Shown: positions 46,301-55,035 of the stretch, piece after piece
Numbering within the stretch: position 1 is the stretch's first letter
Layout of the letters: every line of letters starts with the position of its first letter
DNA from: Allolobophora icterica
Taxonomy: Eukaryota; Annelida; Clitellata; Crassiclitellata; Lumbricidae
DNA length: 64,000 bases
Reading direction: 5' to 3'
Assembly (NCBI GenBank): GCA_963556255.1
Contig: OY744616.1
Coordinates: forward strand, 9,346,770-9,410,769
Program-made: the position numbers and the translations under genes
The notes under the pieces: model-generated
What the model saw: the letters and a program-made list of their open reading frames with translations, nothing else
What the model was told of the DNA's origin: nothing
Database searches by the model: none

Positions 46301-49300
46301 ATGGCGACCTCTTTCTCTTTGGGGAAGCAGACACTCTTTATCCTCTTAGATTTCGATTATGTTTAAGGCATCCAAGTGAGCAATGTGAAACAAATTATCT
46401 AAGGCATCAACAAATTCTGTTTCATTTCTTTTGTTGCTGAGGCTAAGTTTTCCTGTTAACATTTGTCTTTACTTTGATCCAATAATAATATTCGTTACTG
46501 TAATCGTAAAACTGAAACTATATCTTTTGGATGCACAGTAATTAGGCTATGTTAGACAAGCTTTGACAACTTCAACTTCATTGAGCTACCTCTAAATATT
46601 GCTCAAATCAGCTCATATTTGGCCAGATTTATTTTTGTATGTACTAGAACAAGATAATAAGCGGAAATAATCACATTTAAAAATTTCAGATTTCAGAACC
46701 ACCCTAATGTGTAGAGTAAACTATTGTAGTGTTGTATAGTGTGCCTAAACATTTATAGAGCGCATTTAGATACGTGTCGAAGTTGCAACAGAGTTACGCT
46801 GAATTTACCCCGATAGGTGGTCTACCTTGGGAGTGGCAAGTTCCTTGACGATTGCAATCTCAGCATCCGTGAGGATGTTGTGATAGATGACGATGCGGGG
46901 ATCCAGATTAACTACTTCCTCCCTCAGGGGGTTTATGTAGAACATCGGTTTGTGGCGACGATATTGGCAGGTTAACAGATGCTCGTCTTCTATCACCTTA
47001 ACATAATATACCACCTTGCAGTTATTTAAACAACAACTGAACAAATTCTTTAACGATAACAAACGACTATAATTTGAAGGCTACCTTGTTGTGTATTTTA
47101 GCTAAGTTTCACATTCTGTTTAGTAGGTCGTGTATATGAACCAATTATTTCCATAGTTCTAATTTTTAACTAGCAACATTAGCTGTTCTTCACCGCCATC
47201 GGAACGCCCTGTAAATTGGTGGCCCTATTTAAGCGGGACTCTGGTCCCTTTGGGTCTACCGTTCGCTCCCCCAATGCCCGGCTAAAATTTAAGTCCTATC
47301 AGACTCTAGTTTCTTTTGTCAACATTGTTGTGGATCAATAAACGTAAAACGAAGAATGATTGAACGAATATTCGTTCTTTCATTCAATCATCTTTGTTCA
47401 TTGATCTAAAACTGCTATAATGTTGATTCGGCCCTTAGCAGGGGAAGACTACTTGGAAACCCCTAAAGCCCTACGTGTGTCTTTTCTCCTCGGCAAAGTC
47501 TTTCGTAGACGTCATAATCGACTGACGACTTGTAACTGTCTCGGATTCGATTGTTCTTAACTTCCATTGTCTTTGGCTGCTGCTCTTTTACGATTGCGTC
47601 GCAGTAGAACCTCAGGTTGTTCTCGGCCCTCGCCTCCCCAGGCTCTACAACAGCACGTAACGCAAGTAGTCATGTAACGCATACAATAAATGGTTGTACG
47701 TAACGTCTTCTCTTATTAATTATCATATGCAACGCCTTCACATATATTTTATATGTAATTTCTTAACATTTGCGCTTTATGTTGCACCTTCACTTACATG
47801 TAGCAGACACACAGACAGACAGACACAGACAGAAGTGACGCTTACCACGAAACGTTACGTAAGCAAGTGCCTAAGTTGATTGAGGCCTAAGTTGATTGAG
47901 GCCTAAGTTGATTGAGGACTAAGTTGATTGAGGCCTAAGTTGATTGAGGCCTAAGTTGATTGAGGCCTAAGTTGATTGAGGCCTAAGTTGATTGAGGCCT
48001 AAGTTGATTGAGGACTAAGTTGATTGAGGCCTAAGTTGATTGAGGCCTAAGTTGATTGAGGACTAAGTTGATTGAGGCCTAAGTTGATTGAGGCCTAAGT
48101 TGATTGAGGCCTAAGTTGATTGAGGCCTAAGTTGATTGAGGCCTAAGTTGATTGAGGACTAAGTTGATTGAGGCCTGAGTTGATTGAGGCCTAAGTTGAT
48201 TGAGGCCTATTTTGATTGAGGCCTAAGTTGATTGAGGCCTATTTTGATTGAGGCCTAATTTGATTGAGGCCTATTTTGATTGAGGCCTGAGTTGATTGAG
48301 CCCTAAGTTGATTGAGGCCTAAGTTGATTGAGGCCTAAGTTGATTGAGGCCTAAGTTGATTGAGGCCTAAGTTGATTGAGGCCTAAGTTGATTGAGGACT
48401 AAGTTGATTGAGGCCTAAGTTGATTGAGGCCTAAGTTGATTGAGGCCTATTTTGATTGAGGCCTAAGTTGATTGAGGCCTATTTTGATTGAGGCCTGAGT
48501 TGATTGAGCCCTAAGTTGATTGAGGCCTAAGTTGATTGAGGCCTAAGTTGATTAAGGCCTAAGTTGATTGAGGCCTAAGTTGATTGAGGCCTAAGTCGAT
48601 TGAGGACTAAGTTGCAACTACTTACCCAGGTTCAACCATTCCAGTGTCAGATTATAGGCGTGGAAGATGTTGCCTTGCTATAACAGAAACAAAACATCAA
48701 TAATTTCCGGCTCATATAAATTAATTTCAAACTCCTTGCCACTGCCTTATAATCGGGTGGTTCCAGTCCCAAGCCTGTTGGTTGGAAGATCAAGTAGTGA
48801 AGGAGAAGACTGGCCTCCTGCCCCAACAAGTCGAGGATAGAAAAATGGAGTAGCTGTCACATCACACCCATGGCTACCTCTCAGGATTGCCTGAAGAAAT
48901 AAACTGTTGTACTTCTCTTCTGATTTGAGGCTGGTGTGTAAAATAGGTGGCTGATGTTTGTTGTTGTTGTTTTTGTTACTGTTGATCTTGTTTAACGAAA
49001 CCCGCCTTAGCAATTCCTCTAACTCCTCCATCTGGTCTCCCTGGCAACCGGACCTGAATCTTCACCTGACTTCCCTGACAAGAAGACGCCGCGATAACGT
49101 CCAAACCCTGCGTGAAACTTTGGTTCGGCGCTTTTGAAATTTGGAGTTTATGGTTACGATTTACAAATGCGACTGTTGTTGAAATTACCTGGTACATAGC
49201 ATAGGCCAGGTAGTCCAAGATCTTAGCTCTTTCGGCAGTTTTTACCATTTCATTTCCATCCGCTTCAAGGGCCTGGCTTAACCACATCACTGCATGGTAG

Positions 49301-51966
49301 AAGTCCTGTCTATTGTATGCGATGACGCCCAATTGGAAACAGTCGTCGGCTACAACGGAAAAACAGCTTGTAAATGCATAATTTGTATGCATAATAGGCC
49401 TATATGAAATGTAACATATGAAACACATAACATATGAAATGCAACATGTGAAACGCATAACATATGAAATGCAACATGTGAATCAAGCAACATATGAAAT
49501 GCAGCATATGGATATATAACATATGAAATACGTCGCATATGATATGCCGATATGGGTTAAACTAGCCAAAATCGCTAGAGAGAAAACTAACGAATGCCAA
49601 AGAGAAAAAGAGACAAAAGACGTTGATCGGTGGTGGGGAGGTCTTGGTTAGGCGAGTTGGGTAAGAAGGTAGCTGAGTAAATAAGCAATCTTCATCAGCG
49701 CTTGGCAAACTCCCACACTTTAAAGCAACGATGCATATGAACCAATTTGCTGGCCATATGTTTCACTTCATTTGTTAAGCGTTTCATATGTTGCATTTTA
49801 TATGTAATGTTGGTCACGTTTCGTTGGCCTTACCCGTCATGTCGGGGGATTTAGCAACGCCCTGGACGTTACCCTTGGCCAGCTGATCAGTGGGCAAGGC
49901 GTAGACATCTTGCAGTCGGAGCAGGGCCAGAGCGGAGCCCAGGAGGTCATCGCGATCGGGAAAATTCAATGTCTTCGACGAGAGATTTTGAAGAAAATCT
50001 GACAAAATACGACATGAAAAGTATTTTCCATATTTTTATATGTTCACATTTAAAAAGATCTGAAAACCTACTTACTCTGTAACTCTGGAAAATTTGCACT
50101 GAAATCGAAAAGCGCCAAACAAGTAGTTTGCCACTGACTATGATCTACAAAGTTTCTACACATGCTCATGTTCTACAAATTTTCGTCAGATGCGTTGGGT
50201 ACAGCTTGTTCACGAACAAACTTCTTGTCAGTGGGGTTGTTCAGTGATGGTCAAGCTACCAGGGAGACCAGATATATGAGGTTGAGGAGCTGCTGACCCG
50301 AGTTGTATATTGACCCTAAATTATAAATGCTACAACAATTTCAGCATGAATCTTACATGCAGTGCCGGCCTTAGGATATTTCGGGCTCCGTGCAGAGTAT
50401 GCTGTACGGGTACCCCATGACAAGTCAAATTATTTCTCATTGCTAATCATTTTATTTTAGTAGATTATTAACAAGTTCAATTTGTAAGTCAAATTTAACT
50501 ATACACGAGAATTCTGGGTTATAGAGGAAGTTGACTTTTATTTTATTGACAAAAGAGAAGATTTAATCGAAACCATAACATTATCATTAGGGTGTCCTGT
50601 TCATGTTAATTTTCTGTGACATATTCGGGCCCCCTAAGTTGCGGGCTCCGTGCGACCGCACGGTTCACACGCCCCTAAGGCTGGCACTGTTACATGTAAC
50701 ACATCCAAGTATGTATCTAACTACTTACAGCGTCATTAAGTACCTCACAAGAGCTCTGGACACATGGAGTACCCAATGAAACACCTGGCCAATCCAATCA
50801 ACGCTTACCTGCTCCATAACGCTCCAGCGTCCGTGAGTATTTGATCATTCGAGTGTACTTTGTTAGTGCTTGAAGTCTCGCTGTCGTTAACAAAAATTTC
50901 GGTAAAAATTCTATCTTATTAGAACCTGCAATGAATTGTTAATAAGAATTTGTTCAATATTTTGCTGTAGGTAATTCTTACCTAAAGTTGCGTTGATGCT
51001 CATGTACTTCTCCATAACGTTCTCCCACCCGATGGTGAATCGCTTGATGAGCAGGTAAGCGTTGATTGGATTGGCCAGGTGTTTCATTGGGTCCTTCAAC
51101 GCCTCCTTCCCATGCTCTTCGAAATCATCGGCAATACTGCAAACGAAAACCACCACATGGCGTTCAAAATGGCCGACAGCTATCGGTGGTGAACATGGGC
51201 GGCAATCCCGGGAGGTCGAGGGGGACAAGACCGCCCACCTTTAACAGTGGGGTGCGGACACAGTACACACTTGTCCCCCGAAATTTCGAAGAAACACCAA
51301 AAAAGGTCAACAAATTTGTCTACCTCTTTTTTGATGAGATCAGTTCAACAGTGCCCCGCGTCCCCCACCTGTCAAACAAGATCGAGACTTGTGGTGGTGG
51401 AGGGAGATGTCTTGAAATCAACTGATCACAGATTACCTCAGAATACCACTGCTCAAAGATAAATGCAAATGAAAGGTGATCTCTGCGCAAGTCTGTATGA
51501 TGTCAAATGTCATTACGAACGTGACTTTTTTACCAGTAAGTGAACTAGAAGGGTCACCAGTGGCGGGCCCGCGCAAACACGTACAGCCAGCCAACGGATT
51601 CCGGTCTATAGATGACATGAATGTTCAGAGTATCTGGACCAAGTTCTGTCGCTGTTCATATTATTCATGATTTCTATGAATATTCATAGCGAAGTTATTA
51701 GCATATTCCTGATTTTCTATGAATATTCATATAGGGATATTATTAATAGTTTCCTTGTTGCATACTGACCGTTCTAGGGCATCTATTCTCTCTCGTTCCT
51801 TGTAAATGTAGTCCCGGAGGTCACGAGCCACCTTGACCTCAGCGTGGAGCGCCCTCTGCATGTCGACCACAGCGGTGAACATATCAGAACCTGTCACTCC
51901 TCCAAGAGTCGCCAAAAGTAGCAGCGTGCGTGTAAACATCTCCATTACATCCAAAGTTACGTTCAA
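38899..51966 (-). CDS. P4HA: Prolyl 4-hydroxylase alpha subunit, tandem copy C (complete, 14 exons)
   Basis: Coding exons 1 to 14 on the minus strand: 51770-51966, 50982-51136, 49834-49998, 49189-49349, 48626-48677, 47475-47644, 46826-46996, 43978-44048, 42994-43093, 42412-42465, 41933-41995, 41270-41338, 40425-40521, 38899-38969 (TAA at 38899-38901). They join to 1596 nt, 531 residues. Exon 6 has no methionine but is open and aligns with A and B (EPGEARAENNLRFY ... YERLCRGEKTH). This copy looks closest to vertebrate P4HA at the active site: GGQYEPHFDFAR with H427/D429, then H497 (RSLHAGCPVL) and K507. The substrate domain keeps the aromatic pattern IAYNRQDFYH and YLAYAMYQ. The signal peptide is MEMFTRTLLLLATLGG, after an optional eight-residue N-terminal extension. 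Introns carry a Helitron, a nested pair of TIR transposons and a 16-bp minisatellite, none interrupting an exon. Confidence 0.93.
39110..40268 (+). mobile_element. Non-autonomous Helitron, 1159 bp, intron 13 of copy C
   Basis: Starts TCTATATAATAAAG after an A and ends with the hairpin CCCGGGCAACGCCGGG (40241-40256), 8 nt, then CTAG before a T: a canonical Helitron structure with A/T insertion and no target duplication. Copy B at 25676-25695 reads GTCACTAATCATTAATAATAG, the intact site. Inside are a (CTGT)n tract at 39132-39157 and two tandem clusters (39545-39790, 39965-40145) with nine GACTGCGAAGCAGTC-type palindromes. Confidence 0.92.
40285..40420 (-). repeat. tRNA-derived SINE-like repeat, intron 13 of copy C
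   Basis: Third copy of the intron 13 block, with decayed A box (TATTCCAGTGAATAGCG) and B box (GGCTGAAGTGC). Confidence 0.5.
40640..41140 (-). mobile_element. LINE C-terminus and 3' end, intron 12 of copy C
   Basis: The longest version of the intron 12 insertion: minus-strand TLRHLPKAPLPITPQAFHSK precedes the 3' UTR and tail. CTTCTATCCACCGTATC-type units repeat three times at 40976-41030. Confidence 0.7.
41339..41535. repeat. 20-bp minisatellite, intron 11 of copy C
   Basis: About ten units of GAATTTAACCAGAAATCAGA, the last three a private GAATTTAACCAGAAATCATG variant. Confidence 0.9.
42765..42900. repeat. CCTGTAAGAATATG repeat, intron 9 of copy C
   Basis: Paralogous to 4826-4990 and 27540-27680. 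Confidence 0.55.
43256..43340. repeat. (ATC)n microsatellite, intron 8 of copy C
   Basis: About 27 nearly perfect units. Confidence 0.97.
44200..44497. repeat. Degenerate GTAGTGTAGTG repeat, intron 7 of copy C
   Basis: Paralogous to the tracts in copies A and B. The downstream part resumes after the TIR transposon at about 46707-46745. Confidence 0.8.
44969..45236. mobile_element. Nested hAT-type MITE, 268 bp
   Basis: Ends CAGTGGGTTTTTTTC and GAAAAAAAGCACTG, flanked by an exact 8-bp duplication GTACTCTT (44961-44968 and 45237-45244). It contains GGAACGGAAC/GTTCCGG words and no coding capacity. Confidence 0.92.
45400..46300 (-). pseudogene. Broken gene inside the TIR transposon, unclassified family
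   Basis: Minus-strand pieces in order: SKEMRASKRQKSSMERKQKE near 46250, LAAALYRTKLSDRKATYVLA near 46000, LVENQPFFSTWEREQYREE near 45920, then NKCAGHLWYLSEELVALAFF near 45560. The LAAALDRTKxSDR and HLWYLSEELVALAFF motifs recur, from memory, in multicopy uncharacterised proteins of many invertebrates. Several stops and frameshifts separate the pieces. Confidence 0.6.
47868..48612. repeat. 16-bp minisatellite, about 46 copies, intron 5 of copy C
   Basis: Near-perfect tandem AAGTTGATTGAGGCCT units with a few variants (GAGGACT, TATTTTGATT, GAGCCCT). A higher-order pattern is visible, since the variant series around 48180-48310 recurs at about 48420-48520. The array ends within 20 bp of the exon 5 splice donor. 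Confidence 0.97.
48970..49175 (+). mobile_element. LINE 3' tail (plus), intron 4 of copy C
   Basis: TCTCCCTGGCAACCGGACCTG ... GCGCTTTTGAAATTTGGAG followed by TTACGATTTAC matches the first LINE family's 3' UTR. Confidence 0.65.
49385..49560. repeat. 20-bp CATATGAAATGCAACATATG minisatellite, intron 3 of copy C
   Basis: Same family as 12165-12375 and 32320-32945; a short remnant lies on the other side of the intron at 49760-49820. Confidence 0.85.
50100..50345 (-). mobile_element. LINE-derived block, intron 2 of copy C
   Basis: Matches 13840-14000 of copy A (CAGCTTGTTCACGAAC, GTTGTTCAGTGATGGTCAAG, GAGCTGCTGACC). Confidence 0.55.
50360..50689. mobile_element. MITE, 330 bp, with 7-bp target duplication, intron 2 of copy C
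   Basis: Ends CAGTGCCGGCCTTAGG and CCTAAGGCTGGCACTG, flanked by TTACATG (50353-50359 and 50690-50696). Same family as 33336-33661 in copy B but opposite orientation and different target, so an independent insertion. Confidence 0.9.
50771..50814 (+). pseudogene. Inverted 44-bp copy of exon 2 in intron 2 of copy C
   Basis: Exact reverse complement of 51049-51092 inside exon 2 (encodes PMKHLANPINAYLL on the plus strand). The next ten bases, CTCCATAACG, match 51010-51019 in direct orientation, so the junction looks like template switching. Confidence 0.93.
51185..51400. repeat. Dispersed repeat insertion, intron 1 of copy C
   Basis: Separates stretches that are adjacent in copy A near 14560-14625. 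Its GGTCGAGGGGGACAAGAC core matches 15400-15510 in inverse orientation. Ends not resolved. Confidence 0.45.
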
Positions 51967-52690
51967 TCTTTTTCTCTTAAAAATTGAAATCCATGTAAGT
52001 CCAATCCTTAAGATATAAAATCTTCCAAATTCTGAAAACCCTGACTAGCTTTCAAGTGTAAGCTCTGAGGCAAGAGCATGACAAACCTGAGAGTTAAGTG
52101 TGGAAGTTAAGACTTAAATGGGCTAGAAAATTTGATGGGCAGGTTGGAAGGCGGTCCCTAATGCAACTCTACGCTGTGCATGACACGTAGTCTACAGCGT
52201 GTGTTAAAATAGAACACGCTACGCTGCGTACAAGTCTCAACCACCTGTTTTGAGCGAGTGTGTTTGTACGTGGCAAACTTCGTCCTATACGTGACCCAAA
52301 GCATGAAGATCAGAGCGTTTCGCATGACTGCACTCCGAGACGACAAGGTTGGTAGACGACTTCCGTTTGACCTATTTATAGCCTAACTTATCTGTGCCTT
52401 TGTACTCTAAGATGATTTTGTTTTCGTATTTTAACATGACAACTGCTGTTCCTTGCGCAACAAGAATCAGTTCCTTAAGGTCTACCGTCTCCACTGTACG
52501 TAATATAGGCGCTGTATCAATTGTAAGTGCTTCGTTGAATAGTGTAATGTTACTGGTAATGTAGCAAATAGATATATTTGGCACGGAGAGGAATTTTCTC
52601 AAATTACTTTCTTTTTAAAATCGTCATATTCTTAGGTGACGCAAATAATCGCTTGGTTTTATTGGGATACTTCGATCAAAGAAAGAAACA
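51967..52690. other. Upstream region of copy C
   Basis: The first 90 bases match the corresponding region of copy B across the TIR insertion site. Beyond that I see no coding sequence and cannot identify a promoter with confidence. Confidence 0.4.
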
Positions 52691-52860
52691 CCGACAAACA
52701 GATAGGTAGACAGAAAGACAGACAGACAAAGACAGACACACGGCACAATGACAGAATAGGCTGACAGGCAGACAGACGTACAGGGAGGCAGGCTTATCGG
52801 CACATACAAAGGCAGACAAACTGAAGCCAGATAAGCAGACAAACAGACGTACAAAAAATG
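52690..52860. repeat. GACAGACAGA-rich microsatellite
   Basis: Imperfect tetranucleotide array; the open frames on its minus strand are compositional. Confidence 0.85.
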
Positions 52861-53541
52861 AAATGACGAAACTCATGAGTGTGTCGATACACTTGAGTGT
52901 GGAAGCCTATCGTCGTTTTTCTTGAAGTTTCAGAACAACAGTTGACAGCTAATCGCCCGCGGAAACCCTTTAGCCTACAGATACTCTTAAAGCTCTTATC
53001 CAAACAAGCGCAACGTCTGTCAAAGCCAAGGTCAGTAGGACATTTTGGAGTCCGTGACTACGCACCGTCTAGAACGCAATGTTACGCTTCAATGCGTGCC
53101 ACTTAAGCGTCGCAGTCTAAGTCCGTTCTTGTGCGGGGTAAGAAAAAACTGTCTTGGTACGTGAAGTATATCCCCACTGGGTAACTGCATTGTCTGCTCA
53201 TACACGTGTCAGAATTAGATCTAACGAAGGAAGGTAGGAAGATTTTGCAGATTCTTAGAATCCCCTTCTAATATCCAAGAAGCGTTCGAGTGCAGTAGGT
53301 CTAGGGAGTCGCAAGGTAGGCTACACCTTTGAAACAAACACTGCTCGTGCAGATAAAATAACCTATCCAGCGACTGAACTACGTCAAGTGGGTAACTTTA
53401 ATAATATTAATCATTACAACCGAAAGGTTAGGAATCGTTTATTTCACATCAATATATTTAAACAGAGGAAAGGCTTCATTTTCTCTTAACAAATGTAACG
53501 CGTGTGTTCATGTTTAAGCCAGACTAAGCTAGTGTAAGAAG

Positions 53542-53883
53542 TAATTAGGAACCCAACCTGGGGTGCCCGCACTCCCAGGAGGTGCGAGATGGTATTTTAG
53601 GGGAAGCGACAAAGAGGGAATGTATGGTGCTATTGTGCTGTGTGTATGTAGAAACTATCTGTTAACAGTTCATGCTTATCCACGGTTTGACAAAATCGTG
53701 AATGAGAAGCAAGAACAAAGAATTTATTGAATTTTATGTTCACAATTGCTATTGATTTTATTGTTTACAATTTTTTTCTAATTGTTCAATTTATATTTGC
53801 ATTTTATGCACCGAGTTAAACGCTGCGAACGTTAATCAAACATTACACAGGGATGCAGGACAAGAAAAGGTTGGGAACCTCTG
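53542..53883. mobile_element. Probable hAT-type element with decayed left end
   Basis: The right end AAAAGGTTGGGAACCTCTG is the inverse of a classic hAT terminus (CAGAGGTTCCCAACC). The left end AGGAACCCAACCTGGGG is a decayed partner. No clear target duplication. Confidence 0.5.
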
Positions 53884-54109
53884 GGTTAAAACATGAAAAT
53901 TGATAGAAGCGACGTCGTGCTGAAAGAAGACAAATTAGGTGTCGGCCTAGATAAGACGATTCACAATGACATTTTAAATTGAAACGTACTCTTGCATAGA
54001 TTACATTTTATTTTCAGCGACTCTCAAAAACATCCTCTGAAAACAATTGCACTGGAGCCCATGTAGGACCAATGTTCCCATATGGGTATCTCACCCATAG
54101 AGATCCCAT

Positions 54110-54660
54110 TAGATGTAAATGTAATGTACACGTGTTTGTATATCGACCGTACGGCCTGCTCATTTTCCAATGAATTGATCAGGTGAAATCCTTCACCACC
54201 GCTACCCGTCGGAGATGGACGTGACACTCACTCAAGGACCACGTGTACGGACCGATGTAAGAGAACTCCTTTCCAACCAGTAGGACCAATCATTTCTTAT
54301 TCAGGACAGAGGCCTATCGAAGAACTTCCGCGACGCTTTCATCCTCGTAATACAATGAATGCATTGTGTGTAATGTAGAAAAGGATGTGGGCAGCTCTTG
54401 GTCTACTCAGCTACCAGTTTACATAAGCGAGAAAGAACAGTTACTTCTCCATAACTTTAAAACTGTTCTAAGTAAAATAATGTCCACAATTGGGTGAAAA
54501 CAGTGATTATCAAGAGCAAAATCATTTCAAAATGTAAAATGTACAAGTTTTTCTGTAGCGACTGTATACCCTCGACCCTGCTAAATCTTCAACAAACCGA
54601 TCGGTGAGCTCCTTAACCATCGCTGCCCGCTTGAATGGGTGCGACACACTTTAAAGATTC
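54110..54660. repeat. Two copies of the attached LINE-end repeat upstream of copy D's 3' end
   Basis: 54130-54250 and 54560-54660 both match the GATCGGGTGAGATCCTTCGCC...TACCCGTT stretch seen in intron 12 of copies A-C. Confidence 0.55.
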
Positions 54661-55035
54661 CAAATAACCACAACATACAAGATATAGAACTTGCATACAG
54701 AGGAATGCAAAAGGTTCAACTGTGCAGTTCTAAATATCCGGGTGTCAACCTGATACCGGTAGTTGAAATATCACTTCTAACTGAAACGGCAAAATTTTAA
54801 AGTGAAACTTTCACAGTCCAATGCGAGAACTGCATAGAAACAAACACACGGAACACATGATTCGTGTAACTCTACCTCGACGGTAGGACTAAGTTTACTG
54901 TCCATGCATTTCGACGAAATGTTATGTATTTTTTGCGCTGGTATATTCATACAACTGGCGGATGGCATCAAGTCCCGAGAGATGAAAGGTGCGGTTCTTA
55001 CACGAGATCAGCAGGCAAGATAGAAGATGTGCCCC

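Larger units (their letters stand above)
44498..46706 (-). mobile_element. TIR DNA transposon, 2209 bp, intron 7 of copy C
   Basis: Perfect 13-bp inverted ends TAGGGTGGTTCTG / CAGAACCACCCTA are flanked by an exact 8-bp duplication ATGTGTAG (44490-44497 and 46707-46714). The flanking GTAGTG tract is continuous once the element is removed. The minus strand carries a broken open frame; a 268-bp MITE is nested near the left end. The duplication length suggests hAT or another 8-bp group, but no DDE or zinc-finger motif was recognised. Confidence 0.92.

Noticed and set aside
44498..46706. Host gene in intron 7 of copy C
   Set aside because: The frames are broken and enclosed by perfect inverted ends with an 8-bp target duplication, so they belong to a transposon.
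47868..48612. CRISPR-like regular array
   Set aside because: The 16-bp units abut with no unique spacers and the context is a eukaryotic intron; it is a minisatellite.
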